Below, one piece after another: positions 1 to 6,866 of a DNA stretch of 7,525 bases. Position 1 is the stretch's first letter; the number at the start of each line of letters is the position of its first letter. The notes beneath the pieces were generated by a model. That model was not told the origin of the DNA. It made no database searches and worked only from the letters and a program-made list of their open reading frames with translations. The stretch comes from Bacillota bacterium. GTDB taxonomy: Bacteria; Bacillota; Clostridia; Oscillospirales; Ruminococcaceae. The DNA lies in the NCBI GenBank assembly GCA_023458875.1, contig JAEWXO010000087.1, forward strand, positions 1 to 7,525, read 5' to 3'. The position numbers were made by a program, and so were the translations under genes.

Positions 1-63
1 AAATAGCTTTTAATCGACAAACCACGTAGCATAACGGAACGCATAAATGCGTTCCCTACATTG
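1..63. repeat. Terminal direct repeat, left copy
   Basis: This stretch is identical, base for base, to 7463-7525, and both copies run exactly to the window edges. An exact overlap of this size at both ends is what an assembler leaves on a circular sequence. It can also arise where a contig is bounded by two copies of a dispersed repeat. It contains the first hairpin of the palindromic element described at 1-127. Confidence 0.95.
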
Positions 64-101
64 AGCGTAACCCTCGTAGGGAACGGATTCATCCGTTCCG
101 T
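34..101. repeat. Inverted pair of 26-bp hairpin units
   Basis: Two related 26-bp units lie head to head. The first is at 34-59, with arms GGAACGCAT (36-44) and ATGCGTTCC (47-55) around a 2-base loop. The second is at 76-101, with arms GGAACGGAT (80-88) and ATCCGTTCC (91-99). The reverse complement of the second matches the first at 23 of 26 positions. Each unit can fold alone or the two can pair across the 16-base spacer. The structure lies downstream of the trmO stop codon and could act as a 3' stabiliser or weak terminator on the minus strand, but no U-run follows it. Confidence 0.85.
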
Positions 102-127
102 GAAATTCATCCTGCGAAGTTTGAGAT

Positions 128-138
128 CTTTATTTATT
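128..138. repeat. Candidate target-site duplication, right copy
   Basis: CTTTATTTATT directly abuts the terminal inverted repeat ending at 127. The base stretch directly outside the other terminal inverted repeat (7388-7398) is CTTTACTTATT, a match at 10 of 11 positions in direct orientation. That is the expected footprint of a transposition event, but the sequence is T-rich and chance cannot be excluded. Confidence 0.45.
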
Positions 139-217
139 TTCATCAATATTGCATATCTGTCATCGTTGGCCTCAATTTTTCTTATCTCCATTTGTCCCAG
201 ATTCCCTTAAATATTAC

Positions 218-898
218 TCACCTTATAATAATTCTATAAACATCCTCTACTGTAAGCATTCCTTCGCTTACAGTAAATTTTATTTCAAAACCTGCAAATT
301 CAAAGCCGTATATTCTTTTTTCATCATTCTGATATGATGGACGGGGGTCCTGCGACAGTACATTTATAATACCATCGTGAAGCTCTGACGGAATTAAATT
401 AAGAAGCTTATCTGGAAAATTTACTAAAAGTGAATAATCCTTTACACTATCCGCAAAACCTCCTGCTGCATCAGGATGACTGTCTGTATACGGAAGATAC
501 GGCTTTATATCTATAATCGGAGTACCGTTTATCATATCCGCACCCGAAACATAAAGTACAGGGCCATATTTTCCGGCAACTTCAATCTTTTCAAGTCTCA
601 CAGAGGAAAGCCCTATACCGTTAGGACGAAACGGTGAACGTGTTGCAAAAACTCCCACATGAGCATTTCCCCCGAGTCTTGGCGGACGTACTACAGGTGA
701 AAATTTCTTTTTGGGAGTCTTTGAAAACTCCCACAAAAGCCATATATGCGAAAAATCCTCAAGTCCCTTTATACATTCCGGGTCACGGTATTCCGGTTCA
801 AATATTATCCGTGAAATAAGCGACTGAACAATCCCGCTCTGCCTTGGAACCCCGAACTTAGTCGGAAAATCCGTCTCTATCCTTGCAATAACATCCAT
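218..898 (-). CDS. trmO: tRNA (N6-threonylcarbamoyladenosine(37)-N6)-methyltransferase TrmO
   Basis: A 226-residue protein of the TrmO/TsaA (UPF0066, YaeB) family, close to the family's usual length of about 230. Members use S-adenosylmethionine to methylate t6A at position 37 of tRNA-Thr in the cytoplasm, giving m6t6A and tuning decoding. Visible signatures are GLEDFSHIWLLWEF (45-58), RPPRLGGN (71-78), GVFATRSPFRPNGIGLS (82-98) and DIKPYLPYTDS (130-140), which form the beta-barrel SAM site, then DPRPSY (184-189) at the start of the small C-terminal domain. The ATG at 898 is preceded by AAGGA (908-912) with a 9-base spacer. It lies 74 bp downstream of the helicase gene on the same strand, so read-through from the defence operon is possible, though no dedicated promoter or intervening terminator is clear. 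It is probably a housekeeping gene, not a defence component. Confidence 0.93.
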   Translation of the reverse strand: MDVIARIETDFPTKFGVPRQSGIVQSLISRIIFEPEYRDPECIKGLEDFSHIWLLWEFSKTPKKKFSPVVRPPRLGGNAHVGVFATRSPFRPNGIGLSSVRLEKIEVAGKYGPVLYVSGADMINGTPIIDIKPYLPYTDSHPDAAGGFADSVKDYSLLVNFPDKLLNLIPSELHDGIINVLSQDPRPSYQNDEKRIYGFEFAGFEIKFTVSEGMLTVEDVYRIIIR

Positions 899-972
899 TT
901 CCCTATTTCCTTTCTTAGTCCTTCCCTTAACATATCCGACGGTACGGAGCGACCCGGAAAGCCCTGATTGCT
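899..972 (-). other. Short gap between helicase and trmO genes
   Basis: These 74 bases contain the trmO ribosome site (908-912). I see no convincing promoter and no hairpin followed by a U-run, so trmO may be co-transcribed with the defence genes or use a weak promoter that I cannot identify. Confidence 0.5.
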
Positions 973-3216
973 CTAACCTATGTTAAATCTCTCGCCCCAC
1001 TCTCTTACTCTTTTCCTCATTCCTTCAATATCAAGTATCCCGTAAGCAAACCCCTTTTTTACAAGCTCTGCCGGCAAAAATTCATCATATTTTTCAAACA
1101 GAGGAACCTCCTTTGGATATACAAGATCCATAGGATCAAACGGTATCTTTTCCATCTCTGAAATAACAGAAAAGAATTCTTCCCTGCCGGCTTTCATTGT
1201 AAACTGAATAAAATACGGCCTTGATGGATTAATACCGGAAATTCCGAGAGCTGGTGCACATTTTATCTTTATAAATCTTTCAAGTGCAAGAAATGCGTAT
1301 GAACCAAGCCACGGAAACAGACACCACATATCTCCGCCAAGACAGATAAGCGGCTCGTCATAAAGATGTGCGTTTTCAGCTGTATGCCTTGCATTTTCAA
1401 GCCTGGCGACAGCATTTTTCATCAGATACGGATAAACCTTATTTTCGTTAAGTACATCTCTCATACGTTCAAGTATTTTAGTGTTGATATCTCCGGGGCA
1501 TTCACCGAAATATGCAGGCACTTTTCCCCTGACCTGTTCGCAGTATACGAGATGGCGTTTGTGATCTACCTCGGTAACTATCCACACATGACCGGCAATA
1601 GCTATTTTATCACCTGCCGGAGGCGGCTTTACTATTGTGCCAAGCTCATGTGAATCACATCTTACTGTGTATTCTTCATTTTCCTGAAATACGGCATAAA
1701 ACTTAAAGGAGTTTGCTATCCTTTCGCCTGCAAGCCCTATAATAAGTCCTCCGTTTTCTGTTTTCTGTATATGATCATTTGCAAGCATATGCCTGAGCAT
1801 CAGCCTGAAATCATCCTGTCCTATCCTGTAAAAGCAGCTGAGTGTCAGGACCCTGGAAGCAAGTGCAGCAGGTGACATTTCACCGCAGGATGCAAGTGTG
1901 CTCATTGTCTGGTGATACAGCAGACTGAACGGCAGTCTGTCAAGCTTCGGCGGCTCCACCCATCGCTCCTCAATATACAGCTGAACAAGAGCAATGCCCT
2001 GTATCAGCTTCCATGGAATAGTTTCAGGCAGCATCGCCCTTGATTCCGGCTCATCCTCACGCATCACAAACCACATTTCCGGCGGAAGATCACGTCTGCC
2101 TGTACGCCCCATTCTCTGCAGAAAGGATGAAACGGTAAACGGCGCATCTATCTGAAAAGCCCTTTCAAGCCTTCCTATATCAATTCCAAGTTCAAGCGTT
2201 GCTGTAGTAACCGTAGTCTGATACTGATTCTCATCCTTCATCACAGCTTCCGCAGTCTCCCTGTATGAAGCGGAAAGATTTCCGTGATGGATAAGGAATC
2301 TGTCAGGCTCGTGATTTATTTCACAGTACTGGCGCAGCGTTGTCGTTACAGCCTCACACTCTTCTCTTGAGTTTACAAAAACAAGACATTTTTTCCCTCT
2401 TGTATGTTCAAAAATATATTCCATTCCCGGATCAGCATGTTCGGGTGCGGTATCTGTGGGGTTATCAAGCACCTTTAGTCCCTTTTCTTCTGATTTTCCG
2501 TCTGCTGCCCCTGCACCTGAAACATAAAAATGCTCCATTGAAAGACGCCATTTTGCCGCCTTTGCCGCAATCTCCGGAATTACAGTCTTTCTTCCCGTGC
2601 CCGATGATAGAAATTTTCCCGCCGCCTCAGGATCACCTATAGTGGCAGAAAGGCCTATTCTTCTCGGATTTACCCCGGCAAGCCGTGAAAGGCGTTCAAT
2701 AAGACAAAGTGTCTGACCTCCCCTGTCACCACGCATTAACGAATGTACCTCATCAATTACAATAAATCTGAGATCGCCAAACAGCTTTGATATTGCCGCA
2801 TGCTTATGGATAAGAAGAGCCTCCAGTGATTCGGGTGTTATCTGAAGGATACCCGACGGATTTTTAAGAAGCTTGTTTTTATGTGACTGAGAAACATCGC
2901 CATGCCAGTGCCAGACAGGTACATCAGCCTCCTCGCACAGCTCCGTCAGGCGCATGAACTGGTCGTTTATAAGTGACTTCAGAGGCCCTATATATATTGC
3001 TCCGACCGAATGCGGCATATCCTCGGTAAACAGAGTAAGCAAAGGAAAAAAAGCCGCTTCTGTTTTACCGGAAGCGGTAGAAGCCGATAACAGGATATTA
3101 TCGTCTGTATTAAAAACGGCATCGCCCGCAGCAACCTGAATCGCTCTGAGCGACTCCCAGTTATTGCGATAAATAAAATCCTGAATAAACGGCGCGTATC
3201 TGTTAAAAATGCTCAT
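973..3216 (-). CDS. sngC: BrxHI/Lhr-like DEAD/DEAH-box helicase (Shango SngC)
   Basis: A 747-residue superfamily 2 helicase with every core motif intact: Q-like glutamine near 27, Walker A ASTASGKT (45-52), motif Ia PLKSLINDQ (78-86), Ib TPESL (127-131), Walker B DEVH (155-158), SAT (190-192), motif IV CLVFVNSR (277-284), motif V TTATLELGIDIG (337-348) and motif VI QRMGRTGRR (367-375). A hydrophilic insertion at about 233-264 separates the two RecA lobes. The C-terminal 370 residues are a family-specific extension of unknown fold. It resembles BrxHI/Lhr-type helicases and should use ATP to translocate on or unwind nucleic acid. The gene begins 9 bp after the ATPase stop, with a modest AGGGTG ribosome site about 5 bases before the ATG, so it is the third gene of the operon. 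Helicase assignment is near certain. The SngC name rests on the TerB-ATPase-helicase order. Confidence 0.85.
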   Translation of the reverse strand: MSIFNRYAPFIQDFIYRNNWESLRAIQVAAGDAVFNTDDNILLSASTASGKTEAAFFPLLTLFTEDMPHSVGAIYIGPLKSLINDQFMRLTELCEEADVPVWHWHGDVSQSHKNKLLKNPSGILQITPESLEALLIHKHAAISKLFGDLRFIVIDEVHSLMRGDRGGQTLCLIERLSRLAGVNPRRIGLSATIGDPEAAGKFLSSGTGRKTVIPEIAAKAAKWRLSMEHFYVSGAGAADGKSEEKGLKVLDNPTDTAPEHADPGMEYIFEHTRGKKCLVFVNSREECEAVTTTLRQYCEINHEPDRFLIHHGNLSASYRETAEAVMKDENQYQTTVTTATLELGIDIGRLERAFQIDAPFTVSSFLQRMGRTGRRDLPPEMWFVMREDEPESRAMLPETIPWKLIQGIALVQLYIEERWVEPPKLDRLPFSLLYHQTMSTLASCGEMSPAALASRVLTLSCFYRIGQDDFRLMLRHMLANDHIQKTENGGLIIGLAGERIANSFKFYAVFQENEEYTVRCDSHELGTIVKPPPAGDKIAIAGHVWIVTEVDHKRHLVYCEQVRGKVPAYFGECPGDINTKILERMRDVLNENKVYPYLMKNAVARLENARHTAENAHLYDEPLICLGGDMWCLFPWLGSYAFLALERFIKIKCAPALGISGINPSRPYFIQFTMKAGREEFFSVISEMEKIPFDPMDLVYPKEVPLFEKYDEFLPAELVKKGFAYGILDIEGMRKRVREWGERFNIG

Positions 3217-3225
3217 GTTTTCACC

Positions 3226-4545
3226 CTATATTTCAAATTCGGCAAACTGCTCACTCACTGCCTCATCGGAATTTATCTGAGTCTTTGAATATTCAAAGCT
3301 TTCTGACTTCAGAAGCTCACTTACATTTATCTCCGGGTTCTGGTATACAATATTTAAAAGCTCTATAAAATCGCGTATTACCTCACGGGGCGTTATATTG
3401 ACATCTGCCCCTATTCTGCCGAACTCTATCTTTATAAAGCTTATCATATCATCCTGAATCATTACCTGCTGATATCCGAAAAGCTCCGCATGAATTCCGG
3501 CAAGCTTTTCTATAAGTATAAGCATTTCTTCATATGAAAGCGGAAGAAGCTTAATCACGGGTGCCAGCATATCCTTTACGTCATCCCTGCTGAAACGTCC
3601 CTCTGAAAGGCGTGATCTCAGTGCTTCATAGCTGTAGACTCCACGCCTCGTATCCTCAATGCACTGTGGTGTTCCGCACATGATAATTCCAAGATATTTT
3701 GCCTTTCCCTGCAGTGTATCATTGTACATGGTCAGAATTTTTTCATAGTTATACTGTCTTGTAATCGCGTTCGGTATCTTATATATATTTACAAGCTCAT
3801 CAATAAGTATAAGCATTCCCATGTATCCGGCTTTTTTAAGAAATGCCGCAAAAAGCTTTATATATTCATACCAGTCGTCGTCTGTAATAATTATGTTTAC
3901 GTTAAGCTCCGCCTTTGCCTGCGTTTTGTTTGCATATTCGCCTCTGAACCATTTTACTACCTTTGCCTTGCTCTCGTCATCTCCGTCAATATATGACCTG
4001 TAATATATGTTTAAAAGTCTTGCAAAGTCAAAGCCATGAACCATTTCATTAAGCGCGCCTATTACCTCGTATATTTTTTTCTCAACAAGCTTTGAAAATG
4101 CCGGATCCTGCGGATCAAGTCCTGATTCGGCCGCCGCTTCACTCTGAACGCTGTTTATCCATCTGTCAAGTATAAGAGTAAGTGCGCCGCCCTCAGGTCT
4201 TGTCTTTGTTGACATATTCCTGATAAGCTCCTTGTAGGTTGCAAGCCCCTGTCCCTTTGTTCCCTGAAGCCTTCTTTCCGGTGAAAGATCAGCATCAACA
4301 ACGACAAAGTTTTTTTCCATTACATAATTTCTTATAGTCTGCAGAAGAAAACTTTTTCCGCTTCCGTATCTGCCTACTATAAACCTGAATGATGCTCCAC
4401 CGTCAGAAATAATATCAACATCATGCAGAAGTGCATTTATTTCTGTTTCCCTGCCTACTGTTATATATGGGAGCCCTATTCTCGGTACAACTCCGCCTTT
4501 AAGTGAATTTATTACAGCGGATGCTATTCTTTTAGGTATTTTCAT
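3226..4545 (-). CDS. sngB: BrxD-like P-loop ATPase (Shango SngB)
   Basis: A 439-residue ATP-binding protein of the BrxC/BrxD (DUF2791) group. It shows Walker A GRYGSGKS (58-65), the family segment DADLSPERRL (84-93), Walker B MLILIDE (244-250) with D249 and E250, a sensor-like strand GIIMCGTPQ (286-294), possible arginine fingers in EALRSRL (307-313), and the C-terminal TPREVIRDFIELL (385-397). No membrane segment is visible. In BREX systems BrxD accompanies BrxHI; here it accompanies a similar helicase without pglZ, brxC or a methylase, which argues for Shango rather than BREX. The ATG overlaps the upstream stop codon in an ATGA arrangement (4542-4545), with AGGAA about 10 bases upstream, implying translational coupling. 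It probably powers or loads the helicase, which is an inference from gene pairing. Confidence 0.87.
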   Translation of the reverse strand: MKIPKRIASAVINSLKGGVVPRIGLPYITVGRETEINALLHDVDIISDGGASFRFIVGRYGSGKSFLLQTIRNYVMEKNFVVVDADLSPERRLQGTKGQGLATYKELIRNMSTKTRPEGGALTLILDRWINSVQSEAAAESGLDPQDPAFSKLVEKKIYEVIGALNEMVHGFDFARLLNIYYRSYIDGDDESKAKVVKWFRGEYANKTQAKAELNVNIIITDDDWYEYIKLFAAFLKKAGYMGMLILIDELVNIYKIPNAITRQYNYEKILTMYNDTLQGKAKYLGIIMCGTPQCIEDTRRGVYSYEALRSRLSEGRFSRDDVKDMLAPVIKLLPLSYEEMLILIEKLAGIHAELFGYQQVMIQDDMISFIKIEFGRIGADVNITPREVIRDFIELLNIVYQNPEINVSELLKSESFEYSKTQINSDEAVSEQFAEFEI

Positions 4546-6089
4546 TTTGTGATAATTCCTTTCAGCTCATCTGTATAGTCATCAATAAGCATCGGTACGT
4601 CACCGTCAAAGTCTATAACCGTATCTCCGAACATATCGAAAAGCTTTTCATTTATTGAATCTGCCACTACTGACAGCATTAATCCCTTTTCCTTTAAAAA
4701 TGTACTGTATTCCTCACCGTGAAGAAGACAGCGAAGCACCTTGTATTCATTATCGTCAAGCGGCAGAATATTTTCATTTTTTTCATCAGCATCTGCCTGA
4801 ATATCCTCACATGTATCCATAACGGTGTTACAGTCGGCATTCTGTTCTTCACATGACAAAATATCAATATCTTCAGCTTCCTCGTCCACAATAAGCTTGT
4901 CCCTGATTATATCAGCTGACTGCCTTATTTCCTGAAGCTTTGAAATATCTATTTCTATTTTTATTTTTGTTTTTTCTATAGTCTTAGTTACTTTTTTCTT
5001 TTCTTTAAGATATCCGTCAATCTCTTTTTCGATTATATTTAAAACAAGCGCTGTTGTTTCTTCTTTTTTAAGCTGATGCTTAAATTCATATTTCTGACGC
5101 ATTATACTGTCAGTTACCCTTAAAATTGAGCCCAGCTTCTTGGATTTTTTGCCGTTGCTGTAATACCCCTCACTTATCCATGTACCGTTTTTACATATAT
5201 ATCTGTAAACAGGGCTTATAGTATAAACATAATGTGAGTATTTGCGGGTGTCGTGAAAAACGGCGTTACTGAATATATAATATTTATTATACATCTGTGA
5301 ACCGAAGAGATTCTCAAAAAGACTTTTCTTTCTGTGCTTTGAATAGTATTCACATAATTTTTTATAAATTCCGCACACAATGTCAGCAGTATCAACCGGG
5401 TATTGTCTGCCAAAGGATGATTCCTTTATATTATACGAGGAAAGAGAATTTACGGCATTGAATATCTCTTCATCACTGTGTGACGCATACTCTGAAAGAA
5501 TGACAGATTCGTCGTCCATTTTCAGACTGTCGCGAAGTTCATCCGAAAGCAATGATTTGTCAAGATTGTAGTACACAACATAGTCGTTAAGCCATGTTTT
5601 CAGATAAAAATCCAAACGCGGTTCGAATTCTTTATAAGCATTCCAGAAATTATTAAGTTTATTAAACCCTTCCTCTTCAGTTTTTACGCCTATCATATTT
5701 ATAAGCTCATACACATACATGTATGCAAATGACGCAGATGTCTTCTCTATATTACCGTTTCTTACGTTTTTGCGCCATGTAAAATAGCCTCTGAGCTGAT
5801 CATTATTCATCGACTGATAAGTCGGATAATATCTCAGTAGCTCTCCTTTATACTCAAAATCGTCCTCATAATCCTCCATAAACTTTCCCTGACTGTAAAA
5901 GAGTGCTCCGTCTGACTGAATATAATAGTCCCATTCTTTTGCCATTTTACGCATTTCAGCTATTTTTTCAGGTACATAGCCTGAAAGCTGACTTGTCCTT
6001 TTCAGAATAGGCTCATCCGTGTAAAGTGATATTCTGTTTTTCTGTTTAAGATTATTAATAGCGATGCTTACCAACTTATCAATATTCAA
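4542..6089 (-). CDS. sngA: TerB-N/TerB-C domain protein (Shango SngA)
   Basis: A TerB-family protein of 515 residues from the TTG at 6089, or 532 from an in-frame ATG at 6140. Numbering here is from that ATG. A TerB-N-like region (about 50-200) carries YYPTYQSMNNDQLRGYFTWR (104-123) and YMYVYELINMIG (140-151). A basic middle region (about 300-400) follows, then an acidic linker (about 418-456) and a TerB-C-like end with GLMLSVVADSINEKLFDMFG (486-505). No signal peptide or membrane helix is seen. I prefer TTG because a near-consensus promoter spans the ATG: that codon lies inside the -35/-10 spacer and could not be on the transcript. TTG has AAAGGGG (6100-6106) 10 bases upstream. It is the first gene of a three-gene operon. 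TerB domains are named after tellurite resistance, but this domain set with an ATPase and helicase is the Shango defence layout. The molecular role is unknown. Confidence 0.8.
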   Translation of the reverse strand: MNIDKLVSIAINNLKQKNRISLYTDEPILKRTSQLSGYVPEKIAEMRKMAKEWDYYIQSDGALFYSQGKFMEDYEDDFEYKGELLRYYPTYQSMNNDQLRGYFTWRKNVRNGNIEKTSASFAYMYVYELINMIGVKTEEEGFNKLNNFWNAYKEFEPRLDFYLKTWLNDYVVYYNLDKSLLSDELRDSLKMDDESVILSEYASHSDEEIFNAVNSLSSYNIKESSFGRQYPVDTADIVCGIYKKLCEYYSKHRKKSLFENLFGSQMYNKYYIFSNAVFHDTRKYSHYVYTISPVYRYICKNGTWISEGYYSNGKKSKKLGSILRVTDSIMRQKYEFKHQLKKEETTALVLNIIEKEIDGYLKEKKKVTKTIEKTKIKIEIDISKLQEIRQSADIIRDKLIVDEEAEDIDILSCEEQNADCNTVMDTCEDIQADADEKNENILPLDDNEYKVLRCLLHGEEYSTFLKEKGLMLSVVADSINEKLFDMFGDTVIDFDGDVPMLIDDYTDELKGIITK

Positions 6090-6099
6090 TAAAACACTG

Positions 6100-6106
6100 C
6101 CCCTTT
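6100..6106 (-). promoter_or_regulatory. Ribosome binding site that decides the TerB gene start
   Basis: AAAGGGG on the minus strand, 10 bases before the TTG at 6089-6087. The ATG at 6140 has only a pyrimidine-rich stretch (CCCCTTTCCGTT) before it, with no Shine-Dalgarno match. Confidence 0.55.
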
Positions 6107-6130
6107 CATCAGTATGTGTAATTATTTTTA

Positions 6131-6159
6131 AGTATAGCATAACGGAAAGGGGTTGTCAA
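6131..6159 (-). promoter_or_regulatory. Near-consensus sigma-A promoter of the TerB-ATPase-helicase operon
   Basis: Minus strand: perfect -35 TTGACA (6159-6154), 17-base spacer, -10 TATACT (6136-6131), plus an extended -10 TGC just before it. Transcription would start near 6124, giving a leader of about 35 bases before the TTG start. Such a promoter looks strong and constitutive. I see no obvious operator palindrome overlapping it. Confidence 0.8.
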
Positions 6160-6224
6160 TTTTGAAATTTTCAGGTTTGCAGATATTTTAGTTTGGTTTT
6201 TCCGAAAAAATACTCAAAAATCTT

Positions 6225-6266
6225 CACCCCATTCAATCCACGCAATTGTGTCGTTTAAATGGGGTG
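6225..6266 (-). terminator. Hairpin, possible terminator of the upstream small gene
   Basis: Perfect 9-bp arms CACCCCATT (6225-6233) and AATGGGGTG (6258-6266) enclose a 24-base loop. Read on the minus strand the stem is followed by AAGATTTTTGAGTATTTTTT, a broken U-rich tract, so it could end transcription from the gene stopping at 6377 and insulate the defence promoter 65 bp further on. The large loop makes it a weak-looking terminator. Read on the plus strand, the loop contains ACGCAATTGTGT, an inner hairpin with one G-U pair. Confidence 0.5.
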
Positions 6267-6376
6267 TTAGTTATAAATTTTTCTTAAATCAGAGTTATAT
6301 ATGCTGTATAAACATAATTTATTTTATGCTATCTGAATAAGCATTACTGTACTTTAATCTGTTATTTACAAAAAAA
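6267..6376. other. AT-rich gap with no recognisable gene
   Basis: Between the hairpin and the stop codon of the 126-residue gene there are about 110 very AT-rich bases. A run of seven T follows immediately after the stop on the minus strand, but no GC-rich stem precedes it. No open frame with a ribosome site is visible on either strand. Confidence 0.5.
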
Positions 6377-6757
6377 TCATTCATAGAAAAACAAATCAGT
6401 AACTTCAGGTATTCCAAACTGTGAAAAATAATATTTCATTCCTTCTTTTATTTCTGAAAAGCTTATGTTGTTTAAATCCAGAAAATCATCATCCTTCTCA
6501 CAAAGATATGAGTAAAACACAAGGCTTATAAGAAGATCATCCTTAGTTCTGTCTTCACCCAAGGTATACAGCTGTGACACCGCATCTCTGATATTGCCGC
6601 TGTCTATCTTCAGCAGAAGTTCATCCGACTTAACCTTTTTTTCTTCATCCTGTATCAGCCTTGATGCAGGTGATTCCGTATCGATTTTAAAAACAAGTTT
6701 CATCGCCGCTGCAACGCACTCTTTTATCTGTCTCACAATATAATCCTGTTCAAACAT
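6377..6757 (-). CDS. DUF6483-like hypothetical protein
   Basis: A 126-residue, acidic, apparently all-alpha cytoplasmic protein with no signal peptide or membrane helix. The N-terminus MFEQDYIVRQIKECVAAAMK and the mid-protein pattern of LLLKIDSGNIRDA (48-60) and LVFYSYLCEKDDDFL (79-93) resemble the DUF6483 family, small helical-repeat proteins of unknown function common in Clostridia. This family assignment is from memory of the pattern. The ATG at 6757 has an excellent ribosome site, AGGAG (6766-6770), 8 bases upstream. It is on the same strand as the Shango operon but separated by 236 bp holding a hairpin and a strong promoter, so it is probably transcribed separately. I see no clear promoter of its own. 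A role in defence is not indicated by sequence. Confidence 0.7.
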   Translation of the reverse strand: MFEQDYIVRQIKECVAAAMKLVFKIDTESPASRLIQDEEKKVKSDELLLKIDSGNIRDAVSQLYTLGEDRTKDDLLISLVFYSYLCEKDDDFLDLNNISFSEIKEGMKYYFSQFGIPEVTDLFFYE

Positions 6758-6835
6758 AATGTTTACTCCTCACTTATAATATTTATGATGTATGTTGCTT
6801 CAGAACTTAATCAAAATCTGATTTACGGAAAATCT

Positions 6836-6854
6836 CTTATCATCAAATGATAAG
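6836..6854. repeat. Perfect 8-bp inverted repeat upstream of the DUF6483-like gene
   Basis: CTTATCAT (6836-6843) and ATGATAAG (6847-6854) flank a 3-base loop. It lies about 80 bp upstream of the ATG at 6757 and about 90 bp downstream of the 37-residue ORF. On the minus strand it abuts a TTGACT hexamer (6858-6853) that lacks a good -10 partner. It could be an operator or a weak terminator for the small ORF; no long U-run follows. Confidence 0.45.
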
Positions 6855-6866
6855 TCAATTCTTCTA

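Larger units (their letters stand above)
1..127. repeat. MITE-like palindromic element, right-hand part
   Basis: Non-coding and full of inverted symmetry. It ends at 113-127 with TGCGAAGTTTGAGAT, whose exact reverse complement ATCTCAAACTTCGCA lies at 7399-7413 near the other end of the window. A second matching pair sits just inside: GTGAAATT at 100-107 against AATTTCAC at 7424-7431. Joining the window ends through the 63-bp overlap gives one 191-bp element with 15-bp terminal inverted repeats. It encodes nothing, so if mobile it would depend on a transposase elsewhere. The general type resembles the short palindromic interspersed repeats of Clostridia; the family is not identified. Confidence 0.7.

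Noticed and set aside
149..337. 62-codon plus-strand open frame, and other plus-strand frames inside the large genes
   Set aside because: They lie opposite well-supported minus-strand genes or run into intergenic DNA, have no ribosome sites and give unrelated-looking peptides.
6138..6140. ATG as start codon of the TerB-domain gene
   Set aside because: It sits in the spacer of a near-consensus promoter and has no Shine-Dalgarno sequence; the TTG at 6089 fits better.
973..6140. BREX system
   Set aside because: BrxD-like and BrxHI-like proteins are present, but pglZ, brxC and a methyltransferase are absent, and the first gene is a TerB protein, which fits Shango.
4542..6140. Tellurite-resistance function for the TerB protein
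   Set aside because: The name comes from the domain family only. No other ter genes are present, and the ATPase and helicase partners indicate defence.
6135..6147. 13-base match (TAGCATAACGGAA) between the operon promoter region and the repeat at 27-39
   Set aside because: A match of this length is expected about once by chance in a window this size, and the flanks are unrelated.
6231..6257. CRISPR array
   Set aside because: Only one short repeat-like tail is present, with no second copy, no spacers and no cas gene.
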